A stretch of 64,000 nucleotides of DNA from Photobacterium jeanii (GCF_001650345.1 NZ_LVHF01000033.1:1-64000), one strand, 5' to 3'. Numbered from the stretch's first letter, positions 53,369 through 63,742 are shown. Notes: a model not told the origin generated them from the letters alone. Made by a program: numbers and translations.

Positions 53369-54319
53369 ATGATTTATTTTGTCTCTAACCGAAACATCAC
53401 AGATTCTCCATTGTTGTTTGGCGATAGCTTCAATGCGCAAGGTGCCGAAGTTTTGCGGGTGGCGAAAGCAGATCAAGACAATGAGGGAAACTTTTCACTG
53501 GCGCTGATGGATGAAACGCCAATTATGCATAACGGCGACATTGCCGATGAGGTGCAAACGCCTTTAGAAGCTGTTTTTGAACAATGTGATAATGCAGATA
53601 GCCCATGCGTGTTGTTTGTTCATGGGTTTAATCAAGACATGAAGAAAAACCTGAAAAAATGCCGTGAAATTGAAGCGTACGGTGTGAATGTGATTGCCTT
53701 TTCTTGGCCGTCGAATCCGGGGCCTAATTTTATCTTACGTAAGATCAGCGAATACAAACGCGCCCGTAAGAATGCTCGTCGTTCTGCGATGGCGTTTGAA
53801 CGCTTGCTCGATAAGTTAAACGGCTTTGTTGAAACCAACCGAAGTAAAACCCGCAAGCAAGGACAAATCCAGACGCTTGCGATTCATAGTTTGGGCAACT
53901 ACCTCATGCAGTCTATGGTGCAGGTGCCAGACTATGATCACCAAGCCGCAATGTTTAAAAACATTCTTCTTCATCAAGCAGATGCTGATAACCCAGGCCA
54001 TGCATCGTGGCTTGATACGCTTGGGCAAAACAGCCGTGTGCTAGTGACCGTCAATGAAACCGATGACGTGCTCGATTTCTCTGACTTTATTAACCCTGAT
54101 CGTATCGGTAATACAGCCGCAAACATGACAGCTCAGTACGCTACTTACTACAACTTCACCGATGCCGCTGGTGCAAACGACAGCCACCGTTTATGGCATA
54201 AACCCGCAGTTGAAAACCCAACGATTAAGCATTTCTTTAGCCGTGTTTTCCATGGCAAGACCCCTGTTAAGGCAGGAATGCAATATGACGGCAACTTAAA
54301 TTGCTACAACATACTGTGA
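53369..54319 (+). CDS. DUF900 alpha/beta hydrolase
   Basis: A 316-residue cytoplasmic hydrolase of the DUF900 family. It has VLFVHGFNQ (oxyanion loop), VIAFSWPSN, and the nucleophile elbow IHSLGNYLM (Ser in HSLGN). The final His/Asp of the triad are probably in the second half (VNETDDVLDF, DSHRLWHKP). Substrate unknown. Single gene behind AAGGAA with a strong terminator. Confidence 0.85.
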   Translation: MIYFVSNRNITDSPLLFGDSFNAQGAEVLRVAKADQDNEGNFSLALMDETPIMHNGDIADEVQTPLEAVFEQCDNADSPCVLFVHGFNQDMKKNLKKCREIEAYGVNVIAFSWPSNPGPNFILRKISEYKRARKNARRSAMAFERLLDKLNGFVETNRSKTRKQGQIQTLAIHSLGNYLMQSMVQVPDYDHQAAMFKNILLHQADADNPGHASWLDTLGQNSRVLVTVNETDDVLDFSDFINPDRIGNTAANMTAQYATYYNFTDAAGANDSHRLWHKPAVENPTIKHFFSRVFHGKTPVKAGMQYDGNLNCYNIL

Positions 54320-54352
54320 TTGAGCTTGTGTAATGTAATTTCAAGTTAACCG

Positions 54353-54382
54353 ATAAGGTCAGCCATGCTGACCTTATTTTTT
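54353..54382 (+). terminator. Terminator of the DUF900 gene
   Basis: ATAAGGTCAGC CAT GCTGACCTTAT followed by TTTTT. Confidence 0.85.
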
Positions 54383-54856
54383 GCCAACTATCGACCCAGC
54401 ACTCAACGCCTAAATAAATTTATAAATCGAGCAATCGTTAATCACTTGGTTTTATTATTTTCTGGGTTTTAATTTGAGAACGAATAAACAACCAGTTGCA
54501 ATAAATCGCTAGCAAGTTAATTAATAATTCTACGCATTTGATTATTATTTTCTATAAAACAACCGCTGAACCATTATGCTGAAATGTTTATTTACATGTC
54601 ACAAAGGATGTTTGGTTTTAGCTGTAATCTATTGTTTAAACTAGAAAGAGTAGATAGGGTTAAATTGATTAGAATCGTAAGTATATTTTTCAGTTATATC
54701 TAGACAATTAAACATTCAGTAATTGCATCAAACGCATCTTTATAGGGATAATTGGCACTCACTTCATCTTTTACGAATAACGTTAACTCATTAGCCTTAT
54801 TCGTTCATCAGTGAAGTATTAAGCCTATTTCATAATTATTTTTATAGAGCCTATCT
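54383..54856 (+). other. AT-rich leader of the AcfD-like gene
   Basis: About 470 bases without a gene. Near the 3' end, ACTTCA/TGAAGT (54761 and 54812) and ACGAATAA/TTATTCGT (54773 and 54797) form a nested inverted repeat, either an operator or an mRNA leader stem. In V. cholerae acfD is under virulence control, but no ToxT box was recognised here. Confidence 0.45.
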
Positions 54857-57800
54857 ATGATCAGCCTTAGCTCACTCAATAAAAGTTTGCTTGCTGTTGC
54901 TATTGCTTCTTCATTCCTTGCTGGATGCAATGATGACGTAGTAACCAATAACACCCAAACACCTGACACTGGCAAGCCGCCAACAGAAACAACACCGCCG
55001 ACGGATATCGTGCCGCCAACCGAAACGATTCCACCGACAGATATTATTCCACCAACAACTTATACCGCGAGCTTATTAGCCTCAGGAAAAGTGATCACTG
55101 GCGATGTTGACTGTAACGGCACCAGCCTAACCAATGGTACATTCGACGTTTCACAAGGTACGTCTTTCACCTGTTCTTTAGGCTCTGTTACTTTGGGGGA
55201 TTTCACTGCCCCATTCCCACAAGAATCACAAAGCAAAGCGCTCACTGCGTCAGCGAACCCACCCGCTCACGACGACAATAAAACACTCTCTTTTGAGCTA
55301 ACAAAAGACGGGAATCAAAACGCAGCTAAGATCCTGCAATCTATCAATAGCTGTGAATCTGACGATAAGATCTGTCTGCAAGAAATCGATTCTTACGATA
55401 TTGAAGACGTCTACCAGCACCTAGACGATAACGACGCTGTCGATGCTTACTTTGCCGCTAAAGAAGAAAAAGCGACGGATGAAGTGGGCAAAGCGCCAAG
55501 TTCACACGTTGATAATACGGTAGTGCCAGCGGTAGACCCTGCTGCCAATAATGATCTTAACTCTAACTTTGTTTCTGCTAATGCAGAGGCGAGCCATGCC
55601 TACAAACCAAGTGCTGAGGCTCAAGTTCTTACCCGCAGTAAACTGACTGACAGCAAAGGTACTCCGATTGCTGGCATAAGTTTTTTCTCTGCCCATTCCA
55701 GCGGGATGACAGATGAGAAAGGTGAATTTGAGTATAAGTGGGGCGACACCATTACTTTTGGTATCGACACGTTTGAATTCGGTAAAGTCACTGGTAATCA
55801 GGTGGATTACAAGCTGACAGATGTCACCGATAACCCAGTGACGAAAGAAAATATTCAAGCACTGGTTGAACGTTACGCCACTAACCAAGGTTCGTCGTAT
55901 CAAATCACCGACAACATTCACCAAACTTTTGCTAAGTATCCGAATGTTATCAATGAATTGATCAATCTAGCACTACCTAACGGTGAACGTTTAGAAGGGT
56001 CTAATTTCTCGCTACCTAACGAGTTTGAAGCGCAGTTTAGTAATGGGCTAACTGCAGACATAGACAGTGAGCTGCGTGTAGCAGGAACGGTAGCGCCTAT
56101 TATGTACCGCGCTTACTCGGCACCCGTGCCAAAAGCACTGAGCATAGATAGCAGCGGTAAGTATGTTACCAATACACTGCACAAGCTGTTTGCCAATGTA
56201 AGTAGCTTCCATGTATTTAACGATAACGGGAGTTTTTACGGCTCAACGGGTTATACCCGTGGTATGCGGGCGCTAAATATCTCGAACGAAGCATTCCCAA
56301 TCATGATGCCTCGCACCGATATAAACCGCACTATTCCGTTCGGTCTACAACAAGCATGGACACGTGAGGGCAAACCTTACATCGCTGAATACCCGGGTAT
56401 TAAAATGCCACAAATCCCGTTGGTATCGAAAGACAACGCGACTTACGGTTTCCCGTTTGTTACCGCAGGTAGCATAGGTAAAGGCAAGGTTGTGTTCATG
56501 GGTAACGCCATGTATCCAAGCATTTTGTCTTGTCCTGACAACTACTGGGCCAACCGTGAACTGAAAATCGACAGCGCAGCTAAGACGTGTACTGCCACTG
56601 CGGTTGAAAACCAAAAGCATAATGACAATGGCGATATGAAACGCTTCTTCGCTAACTTGTTTACATGGTTTAACAATGGCGAATCAACGGCAGGACTCAA
56701 TGTTGCCACCAATATCGGTACCGCTTATGCGGCTTACCATAACGGCGGATACAACGGTATTCACCTAGGTAGAGAGTACAGTTTCTTTATTAGCTCAGAG
56801 TACGGTTTAGGCTCTGTCACTCCACTAACCACAGGTGGCTTTGAGGGGCTTTCTGCTGACGATACGCCAATTCTGATCTTGCAGGCGTATCCACCAAAAT
56901 CCTTACCAGATGGGCAAAGTAACCGTCTACTTGCCGACTTGGAAAACCCGAACCTAAACCAAGACGATATCACCGCGCTGATCAAATACATCAACGATGG
57001 CGGTAACGTGTTGTTTATGGATGCGATCCAAACCACCAACCCAGAGCCAATTGGTCGCTTAGCGGATGCCGCTGGCGTGATGCTAGGTGGGCAAAATGTC
57101 ACGCCAACCAACCAAACATTCTGCGGTAGCTCGTATTACTGTCAGTCACCTTATCCAAACCCGCATGTGAAAGGGCAAAAGGATATGGTGGTGCTAGAGC
57201 GCTTCCCAGATAAAGATGGCAAGCAGCCTTTTGTTGTTCAACAAGATGGCTCGGTTGAATGGACAGACGAGAAAGCGAAGCTTGAAATTCCAACCTATCA
57301 AGCACCAAAACTTGATAGCCAAGGCAACCCAGAGCTAGATAGCAACGGTCAACCTGTCATGGTTGAAAAACAAGCGCGTATTTTCGTCGAAACACCACAA
57401 GAGCGTGATGCAGCCATCGCTGAACTCCAACACGCTTTTAAAGGTACACCTGTTTGTTCAAATACCTACGAGTACGAGTTCAACTGTATTGAAACTCGCT
57501 CTGGCGATGGGATGACAGATCGTGGCAGCTATGGTCGTTCTGACTTTGATCGCTACCCTGTGAGTAAAGATGTGATTGAAAGCATGGTGAAAGCGGCAAA
57601 CTTAGGGTCGAACTTCACTGCGCTATACAACCATGAAATCTACTACCGCACCCAGGGCAAGCAAGGTCAACGTCTGTCTACGGCTGCCCTCAACCAAGCC
57701 TACGATAATCTGGCTGTGTGGATGTGGAACGACAACCCGTACCGCTACGAAACAAACGTACAAGACGAGCTCGGCTTCAAACAAGCGGTGCAGTTCTTGA

Positions 57801-59413
57801 ACTGTTACACCTCAGGTCAGCATCAAGCTAACGCAGGTGAAGCTAATTGTCCGGTCGATCTTAAAGCGTCGCTAGTGGCAAATAAGATGATCCACGGCTC
57901 TGGCGAGCTCAGTGATCAACTGAACCCTAGCTACCCACTGAACTACATGGAAAAACCGCTGACGCGCATCATGCTAGGTCGCTCATACTGGGATCACCAA
58001 ATTGTTGTCGATACCACGCAATATCCGGGTCGCACCACGGGCGCAGGCTCAAGTGCTACTGCCACCATTGAAACCGATGGTAACGCGGTAACGTACTCAG
58101 CGGGGAATAACCAATCGACAGGGTTATGGGCACCTCAGCTACAACAAGTGACCGTCAGTGGCGGTGTTGAAGCGACGATTACTGTCATGATGGCCGATGA
58201 TTTAACGGGGAAACCAAAGCACGAAGTGAGCTTAAAACGCCCACCACGCATGCAAACCAGTTATCACTACGACGGTAGTAGCCTTAACTTCACGGCTCCT
58301 TACGGTGGTCTTATTTACATCAAACCGAAAGTGAAAGACAGCGGCGAGCAAACTTTCAATTTCAATGGTGTTGAGCAAGCCGCTTGGTGGAAAGATGGGC
58401 ATTGGGTGAATACGCCAAGTTCAGCGCAAGCACCCATTGCTGAAGTCGATACAGGTTCTTTCATCTACACCACTGCTATGCATAACCTAAGCGGCACCGA
58501 TCTTGATCAGTTCGCAAAAGACATGAACCGTTTCGCAGAAGCGGCAAGTGATTTCTACGGTCGTGATGAAATGGTTGAAGATGGTAAGCATCGTCGTTTC
58601 ACCTACACCGAGCTGAAAGGCTTCCGTCATCGCTTTGTGAATGATGTGCAAATCTCCATTGGTGCTGCGCACTCGGGTTACCCTGTGATGAACACGGGCT
58701 TTAATGCCAGCAGAAACACAGTGCCAACCAATGCCGTTGATGATTGGCTAATTTGGCACGAAGTGGGCCACAACTTGGCATCGGCACCCTTTGTGGCTGA
58801 AGGGAGTACCGAAGTAACCAACAACCTACTGGCGCTGTACATGCAGGAACTGGAAGGTCGTAATGCTAATCCACAAATGGATCGCATTAGTGCCGACATT
58901 CGCAAGGCGCCAATGTGGCTTAGCAGCAATCGAGGCCATGCTTGGGCGAACGGTGATGCTGGTATGCGTTTGGTGATGTTTGGTCAGCTCAAGATCTGGG
59001 CGAAGAATCACTTCTCGTTAGATAACTGGTACGCAAGCAACGACACAAAACCTGCAATTTACGGCAAAGACGCTGGCTGGAATATGATCAAACTGATGCA
59101 CCGTAAAGCCCGTGGCGACGTACAAGGCGATACACTGCAAGGTCGTAACGGCATCAATTACTGTAGCCCTAAAGATACTCGCCTATCAGGTGGTAACTTG
59201 ATGATGGTATGTAGCTCTTATGTCTCTGGCTACGATTTGAGTGACTTCTTCCAACAGTGGAATGTCGGCGAAACCTCAATGACCAACCCAGACGGCAGCA
59301 AGGTTTACGGTGGTGGTATTGATGCGAAAGGGTTAGCAAAACTAGCTGAGCTTAACCTTAAAAAGCCATCGAGCAACCCACTGAATGTTAACTCGCTAAG
59401 TTATAGCAACTAA
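54857..59413 (+). CDS. acfD: AcfD/SslE-like mucin-degrading M60-like metalloprotease lipoprotein
   Basis: A 1518-residue surface or secreted lipoprotein, the length of V. cholerae AcfD and E. coli SslE. Lipobox LAGC gives Cys24. A Thr/Pro-rich spacer (about 25-75) precedes two beta-rich domains and a large middle region (GKGKVVFMGNAMYPS, LIKYINDGGNVLFMDA). The catalytic M60-like domain near the C terminus has WHEVGH at 1300-1305 and a downstream EVTNN Glu near 1319 as third zinc ligand. Homologues degrade mucin glycoproteins and are exported by type II secretion. Host or particle mucin use is inferred. Confidence 0.9.
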   Translation: MISLSSLNKSLLAVAIASSFLAGCNDDVVTNNTQTPDTGKPPTETTPPTDIVPPTETIPPTDIIPPTTYTASLLASGKVITGDVDCNGTSLTNGTFDVSQGTSFTCSLGSVTLGDFTAPFPQESQSKALTASANPPAHDDNKTLSFELTKDGNQNAAKILQSINSCESDDKICLQEIDSYDIEDVYQHLDDNDAVDAYFAAKEEKATDEVGKAPSSHVDNTVVPAVDPAANNDLNSNFVSANAEASHAYKPSAEAQVLTRSKLTDSKGTPIAGISFFSAHSSGMTDEKGEFEYKWGDTITFGIDTFEFGKVTGNQVDYKLTDVTDNPVTKENIQALVERYATNQGSSYQITDNIHQTFAKYPNVINELINLALPNGERLEGSNFSLPNEFEAQFSNGLTADIDSELRVAGTVAPIMYRAYSAPVPKALSIDSSGKYVTNTLHKLFANVSSFHVFNDNGSFYGSTGYTRGMRALNISNEAFPIMMPRTDINRTIPFGLQQAWTREGKPYIAEYPGIKMPQIPLVSKDNATYGFPFVTAGSIGKGKVVFMGNAMYPSILSCPDNYWANRELKIDSAAKTCTATAVENQKHNDNGDMKRFFANLFTWFNNGESTAGLNVATNIGTAYAAYHNGGYNGIHLGREYSFFISSEYGLGSVTPLTTGGFEGLSADDTPILILQAYPPKSLPDGQSNRLLADLENPNLNQDDITALIKYINDGGNVLFMDAIQTTNPEPIGRLADAAGVMLGGQNVTPTNQTFCGSSYYCQSPYPNPHVKGQKDMVVLERFPDKDGKQPFVVQQDGSVEWTDEKAKLEIPTYQAPKLDSQGNPELDSNGQPVMVEKQARIFVETPQERDAAIAELQHAFKGTPVCSNTYEYEFNCIETRSGDGMTDRGSYGRSDFDRYPVSKDVIESMVKAANLGSNFTALYNHEIYYRTQGKQGQRLSTAALNQAYDNLAVWMWNDNPYRYETNVQDELGFKQAVQFLNCYTSGQHQANAGEANCPVDLKASLVANKMIHGSGELSDQLNPSYPLNYMEKPLTRIMLGRSYWDHQIVVDTTQYPGRTTGAGSSATATIETDGNAVTYSAGNNQSTGLWAPQLQQVTVSGGVEATITVMMADDLTGKPKHEVSLKRPPRMQTSYHYDGSSLNFTAPYGGLIYIKPKVKDSGEQTFNFNGVEQAAWWKDGHWVNTPSSAQAPIAEVDTGSFIYTTAMHNLSGTDLDQFAKDMNRFAEAASDFYGRDEMVEDGKHRRFTYTELKGFRHRFVNDVQISIGAAHSGYPVMNTGFNASRNTVPTNAVDDWLIWHEVGHNLASAPFVAEGSTEVTNNLLALYMQELEGRNANPQMDRISADIRKAPMWLSSNRGHAWANGDAGMRLVMFGQLKIWAKNHFSLDNWYASNDTKPAIYGKDAGWNMIKLMHRKARGDVQGDTLQGRNGINYCSPKDTRLSGGNLMMVCSSYVSGYDLSDFFQQWNVGETSMTNPDGSKVYGGGIDAKGLAKLAELNLKKPSSNPLNVNSLSYSN

Positions 59414-59450
59414 AGCAAAGTGACGCCTTAAAACGTAAACTAAACCCCAT

Positions 59451-59477
59451 CCCTCGACCTAGTCGAGGGATTTTTTT
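59451..59477 (+). terminator. Terminator of the AcfD-like gene
   Basis: CCCTCGAC CTA GTCGAGGG followed by ATTTTTTT. Confidence 0.85.
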
Positions 59478-59595
59478 ATTGAAGCAAAGCCCCCGCGTCT
59501 CAAACAGGAAATTGCACAATCACGCTTATCATCAATACTAAGGTGCGTATTTCACACTAAAGAAGCATCATTTGAGTCACTTTCACGAGGTTGTC

Positions 59596-60843
59596 ATGCT
59601 GAAGACGTTATCACTCGCCGCAATTGGGGTCGCCTGTTTCACTCACTCGACATATGCCAGTATCGAAAGTAAAAACTGGCCAGCCTCCGACAAGGCAAAA
59701 GCCTTTGTGCAAGACACTATCGTGATTGGCATGTTAGCGAGCCCTTATGGTGCAGGCTGGACCGACGATCAACAGTTACTCGACTATTTTCAAGCCGCCC
59801 GTGATGCAGGCATTACCGGACATGAATATACCATTACCGCTGCTGATCATAACTTTGATGATTTCATCTTCCACCACCACAAACACAGATCGGCAATGGC
59901 AAAACAACCAGACAATTTCATCATTGCTTACTCCAACCAAGATATAGAGCGTGCTCATGTTGAAGGTAAAACAGCGGTAATTTGGAATAGCCAAACAGCA
60001 ACTATTTTAGAAGAAGATGTTACCCGTATAGCACTACTCAAAGACATGGGGTTAAAAACCATGATCTTGGCTTATAACGACATATTCAGAACAGGTTCGG
60101 GGCAATTAGCGGCTTACAACGGACGTGATATTGGGCTAACACCGTGGGGAAAATCGGTCATTGATGAGATGGTGAAATACCGTATCATCCTCGATTTAAG
60201 CCATACCGGCTCGAAAACAGCCAATGATGCAATGGACTACATGGAGAAAACATACCCTGGTGTCCCATTCGTTTACACCCACTCTGTACCCGCGGGTCTT
60301 TACAAAAGCGAACCCGATGCCACACCTAAAGGCTGTTATCGTGCCATTCCCGATGATGAAGCGATACGCGCAGCCAAATCTGGCGGCTACGTTGCTCCAA
60401 CCTTCACCGAGTGGATGATGGATGGTGTTTGGCCGGAAGACATTTCCCCTCAGCAAGCGGCAGATATGGTCGATTACTATGTAAAATTAGTCGGTGTTGA
60501 TCATGTAGGGATCGCGACTGACGATATGTTTTCAACCGCAATGGTGGTCGATTTTGCTACCAAGAACGCCAAAATGTACGACGATGGCGGCTACATGATA
60601 GAAGCCTTTAATAAAGGGGCCACAGGCAATGGCGAGCTAGCCAAAATCTTAGCAGCAATGACCGATGAATTATGGAAACGTGGATACAGCAACGAGGATC
60701 TCGCTAAGATTTACGGCGGAAACAAAATGCGAGTTTACGCCCAAGTAGCCGAAGGTGTTAACCCTAAAGCCTTCCAAAAAGCTTACAGCCAAAAATTAAA
60801 AACGCTCACAGAGCTGCGTAAACAGTCACGCCAGCAAAAGTAA
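59596..60843 (+). CDS. M19 membrane-dipeptidase-like protein with atypical metal site
   Basis: A 415-residue exported protein. The start MLKTLSLAA follows GAGG; a TTG start 24 bases upstream is less likely. Signal peptide, cleavage after STYA. The amidohydrolase barrel matches renal-dipeptidase family segments: [15 protein letters not shown] and [10 protein letters not shown] (His ligands), [11 protein letters not shown] (Asp), and [12 protein letters not shown] at the end. The usual first ligands are not seen: the HxD motif is replaced by [12 protein letters not shown], and the bridging Glu region reads [10 protein letters not shown]. So activity, if any, may use one metal or a changed substrate. 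The neighbouring AcfD-like protease suggests peptide turnover. Confidence 0.8.
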   Translation: MLKTLSLAAIGVACFTHSTYASIESKNWPASDKAKAFVQDTIVIGMLASPYGAGWTDDQQLLDYFQAARDAGITGHEYTITAADHNFDDFIFHHHKHRSAMAKQPDNFIIAYSNQDIERAHVEGKTAVIWNSQTATILEEDVTRIALLKDMGLKTMILAYNDIFRTGSGQLAAYNGRDIGLTPWGKSVIDEMVKYRIILDLSHTGSKTANDAMDYMEKTYPGVPFVYTHSVPAGLYKSEPDATPKGCYRAIPDDEAIRAAKSGGYVAPTFTEWMMDGVWPEDISPQQAADMVDYYVKLVGVDHVGIATDDMFSTAMVVDFATKNAKMYDDGGYMIEAFNKGATGNGELAKILAAMTDELWKRGYSNEDLAKIYGGNKMRVYAQVAEGVNPKAFQKAYSQKLKTLTELRKQSRQQK

Positions 60844-60880
60844 CAAGCACAAATAACAAACCAAGTTACTAGTTTTTAAA

Positions 60881-60907
60881 GATGATTAGAGTTTGGCTCT
60901 AATCATC
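60881..60907. terminator. Bidirectional terminator
   Basis: GATGATTAGAG TTTGG CTCTAATCATC lies between convergent genes. On the minus strand it is followed by TTTAAAAAC; a modest T-run. Confidence 0.55.
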
Positions 60908-60922
60908 TTAGCCACTAAGAAA

Positions 60923-61456
60923 TCACTCCTCAGGGGCAATAGCCAAGCGCTTAAAACAGCACACGCCTGTGTGATCTTGCTCGACTCGACATTCGCTCAC
61001 TAATTTGCTTTTTAAGGTCATACGCGCTCGGCGAAGGCGGGCTTTGGTGGCCGATAACGTCAATTGATGACGGTTAGCATACTCAAGCTGAGTTAAACCA
61101 TTAAGATCGCATTGTTCGATGATATCGCGCTCTTTATCGGGCATGAGCGGCAATACACGTGGTAAACAAGTTTGCAGTTGAGTCATCACAGGCGTACTCG
61201 CCTTCGCTTCCGAGAGTTCATCATTCTGATCGGTAGGCACTTTTCGGCGAAGATGATCGATAAACTGATGCTTGGTCACTTTAAACAACCAAGACTTTCC
61301 ATCTTGCAGACTACAAAAACGCTGACGATGACGCATGCCCTTGAGAAACACATCTTGCATGATGTCTTCAGCTTCATGCTGGTTTTGCGTCTGCTTCATC
61401 AACCAAGCATAAAGTTGTGGCTCTGCCTCACCCCACGCTTTCATCAAACACTTCAT
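60923..61456 (-). CDS. ECF-type RNA polymerase sigma factor, SigZ-like
   Basis: A 177-residue sigma-70 family protein. Region 2 contains EAEDIMQDVFLKG and SWLFKVTKHQFIDHLRRK; region 4 contains LPLMPDKERDIIEQCDLNGLTQLEYANRHQLTLSATKARLRRARMTL. It ends with cysteines (CRVEQDHTGVCCFKR), a possible metal or redox sensor. No anti-sigma gene is adjacent. It lies 205 bases downstream of a thioredoxin-like gene and permease on the same strand, and related clusters suggest that these are co-regulated. Confidence 0.88.
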   Translation of the reverse strand: MKCLMKAWGEAEPQLYAWLMKQTQNQHEAEDIMQDVFLKGMRHRQRFCSLQDGKSWLFKVTKHQFIDHLRRKVPTDQNDELSEAKASTPVMTQLQTCLPRVLPLMPDKERDIIEQCDLNGLTQLEYANRHQLTLSATKARLRRARMTLKSKLVSECRVEQDHTGVCCFKRLAIAPEE

Positions 61457-61660
61457 GGCTCACCCAACAAACATACTCGGCAACATACCCAGCTAATAGC
61501 AAACAGAATAAATTGCGAATAAATGGAACGACAAAAGCCGCTATTGCCATTCCAACATTACATTTTCATGCAACATTGCAAAGCAAAGCGACTTCTAGTA
61601 GTTAAATCGTAATGCACTAACGCCTATCAGAATAAACGAGTACGTCTTAACGACCCCTTA

Positions 61661-61909
61661 TTAGGCTACAACATCCTCAGTTAATAATTCGTGCACTCGC
61701 TCAAGAGATGGCACCGAACCTGTGTGTTTAACCACACCATCCACGCCCACACCTGGCGTGCTCATAATGCCCGCATTCATAATAGCTTCTAGGCTGGTGA
61801 CTTTTTCAACTTGGACATCAATCCCCAACTTTTGCGCGGCAGCAACAATGCGCTCTGCTGTGACGGTGCAATTTTTACAACCTGAACCATAAACTTGAAC
61901 TGTTTTCAT
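61661..61909 (-). CDS. Small thioredoxin-like redox protein with CxxC
   Basis: An 82-residue thioredoxin-fold protein (Thioredoxin_3 type): MKTVQVYGSGCKNCTVTAER has the redox pair CKNC at 11-14, and MSTPGVGVDG contains the cis-Pro region. It lies 45 bases after the permease on the same strand. Such pairs occur beside YraQ/ArsP permeases, where the small protein is thought to pass electrons or bind metal or arsenic-type substrates. Confidence 0.88.
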   Translation of the reverse strand: MKTVQVYGSGCKNCTVTAERIVAAAQKLGIDVQVEKVTSLEAIMNAGIMSTPGVGVDGVVKHTGSVPSLERVHELLTEDVVA

Positions 61910-61954
61910 AAAAGCTCCTTGTGATCGCTTGTTTCGTTAAATGCAGATGAAATA

Positions 61955-62959
61955 TCAGTAGTAGGCATTAAACAGCCAACCTGTGATAGAAATGGCTATC
62001 AACAAATAACCCGCAATCGCCGCTAATAAGCGATAGCGCATCACTTGTTTCAACATAATGAATTCCGGCAAGCTTACCGCCACTGCGCCCATGCAAAATG
62101 CCAATGTGGTTCCAATCGGCATCCCTTTATCAAGTAATGAACCCATGATAGGAACAACCCCAGAAGCATTGGCATAGATGGGGATCGCGCTTAGTGTTGC
62201 GGCTGGCACAGTCCACCATTGCCCACTGGCAAGGTTTTGCTCAAACCATTCGGCAGGCACGAAGCCGTGGATAAATGCGCCCAGCCCAACGCCAATGATC
62301 ACCCATTTCCATACTCGGCCAAAGATGGTGCGAGTCTCTTGCGCGGCAATATTGTGGCGATCATGCAAGGTGATAACTTGGGGCGTTGTCGGTATTGCTG
62401 TTGTAGTTTGAGAGCTAGCCTGAGCACTGGCTTGATTCACCTGTTGATACGCTTTCGCCAAGAAGGGTTGTAGCCAGCGGTGGGCTTGGCATTTATCGAG
62501 CACGACACCCGCGATCATGCCTAACAACATCCCAATCGCCACATACATTACGGTGAATTTTACCCCCAGCATGCTGCCGAGCATGATCACCACCACTTCG
62601 TTCACCAAAGGGGAAGTGATCAAAAACGCGATAGTAACGCCAATCGGAATTTGCGCTGATACAAACCCCATAAACAAAGGAATAGAGCTGCAAGAGCAAA
62701 ACGGCGTAATCGCACCAAACATGGAGCCGAGGAAATACCCCACGCCTTTGTGCTTACCTTGCAGGTAATCGCGCACCCTATCAACGCTCAAGCTGGCGCG
62801 AATAAATGAAATGGCATAAATCAGCGCCACCAGCAGTACCAAGATCTTGCTGGTATCTTCAATAAAGAAATGCAGCCCGACGCCAACAGAAGTATCAGGC
62901 GAGAGTTGAAAAACCGAGTAAGTTAACCAATCGGCAAGATGAGTAAAAATCGCTAACAC
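61955..62959 (-). CDS. Permease of the ArsP/YraQ (DUF318) family
   Basis: A 334-residue inner-membrane protein with about eight helices. It has the family cysteine motif PFCSCSSIPLFMGF, then ITSPLVNEVVVIMLGSM, and the second-half repeat VPIYANASGVVPIMGSLLDKG. ArsP members export organoarsenicals; other members may move other compounds or act with the thioredoxin-like partner. A His-containing loop (ITLHDRHNIAAQE) lies in the middle. First gene of a permease-redox protein-sigma factor group. Confidence 0.88.
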   Translation of the reverse strand: MLAIFTHLADWLTYSVFQLSPDTSVGVGLHFFIEDTSKILVLLVALIYAISFIRASLSVDRVRDYLQGKHKGVGYFLGSMFGAITPFCSCSSIPLFMGFVSAQIPIGVTIAFLITSPLVNEVVVIMLGSMLGVKFTVMYVAIGMLLGMIAGVVLDKCQAHRWLQPFLAKAYQQVNQASAQASSQTTTAIPTTPQVITLHDRHNIAAQETRTIFGRVWKWVIIGVGLGAFIHGFVPAEWFEQNLASGQWWTVPAATLSAIPIYANASGVVPIMGSLLDKGMPIGTTLAFCMGAVAVSLPEFIMLKQVMRYRLLAAIAGYLLIAISITGWLFNAYY

Positions 62960-63082
62960 TGTCGTGCACCCTAATCATGTATCTACTACTAACACGCAGC
63001 AGCTCACCAAAGGATGCACATTTTTTTTATTATTTCCGCCAAATCAGCCAAACAAGCGATGATTGCCCAACCTAGCGTGACA

Positions 63083-63742
63083 TTATTGATGCAATATGTG
63101 CTTTTGATAGTAATCTTCCAAGGCAGTGACATCGCCACTGCATAGCCAACGCATCGCCCCTTTGATCTCTTCCAATGACCAATCCCACCACTGAATACGC
63201 AATAAAGACTCGGTTGTTTGCGCATCAAAACGTCGCTTCACAACTTGATTGTTACCAACCACCACGCAATAGGGCTCTACATCTTTGGTGATCACCGAAC
63301 GCGCCCCAATAACAGCACCGTCACCAATGTGAACACCGGGCATGATCATGGCTTCACTACCAATCCACACATCATTGCCAATAACAGTATCACCCGCGCG
63401 TTGGAAACCACTCTTAACTTCATCGCCAAATACCTCACTTGAAAACGGGAACGTTGACACCCAATCAATGCGATGACCTTGATTACCCGCCATCATAAAA
63501 GTAGCGCCTGAGGCAATAGAGCAAAATTTGCCAATGATCAGTTTATCGACTTCACCAAACACGCCGCTTTGCCACACATCGTGTGTAAAATCGTCGCCAA
63601 GTAGATAACGGACGGCTTGTTCTTCAAACGATTTACCGTGATAAAAACCGGAGTAATAACTGTGTGCTCCCACCTCGATATTCGGGTGATTAACCTGCTG
63701 CTGTAAGTTTTGCCCTTCGAGCCAACTATTGAATACTTTCAT
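63083..63742 (-). CDS. Hexapeptide-repeat acetyltransferase, Vat/CatB type
   Basis: A 219-residue left-handed beta-helix acetyltransferase. The start MKVFNSWLEG follows GAGGG; the frame extends upstream with no site. It has NIEVGAHSYYSGFYHG, IGKFCSIASGATFMMAGNQGHRIDWVSTFPF (catalytic His), DVWIGSEAMIMPGVHIGDGAVIGARSV and EPYCVVVGNN. Relatives acetylate chloramphenicol or streptogramins, but chromosomal vibrio copies may use cell-envelope sugars. The sequence does not decide. Divergent from the LysR gene at the window end. Confidence 0.88.
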   Translation of the reverse strand: MKVFNSWLEGQNLQQQVNHPNIEVGAHSYYSGFYHGKSFEEQAVRYLLGDDFTHDVWQSGVFGEVDKLIIGKFCSIASGATFMMAGNQGHRIDWVSTFPFSSEVFGDEVKSGFQRAGDTVIGNDVWIGSEAMIMPGVHIGDGAVIGARSVITKDVEPYCVVVGNNQVVKRRFDAQTTESLLRIQWWDWSLEEIKGAMRWLCSGDVTALEDYYQKHILHQ

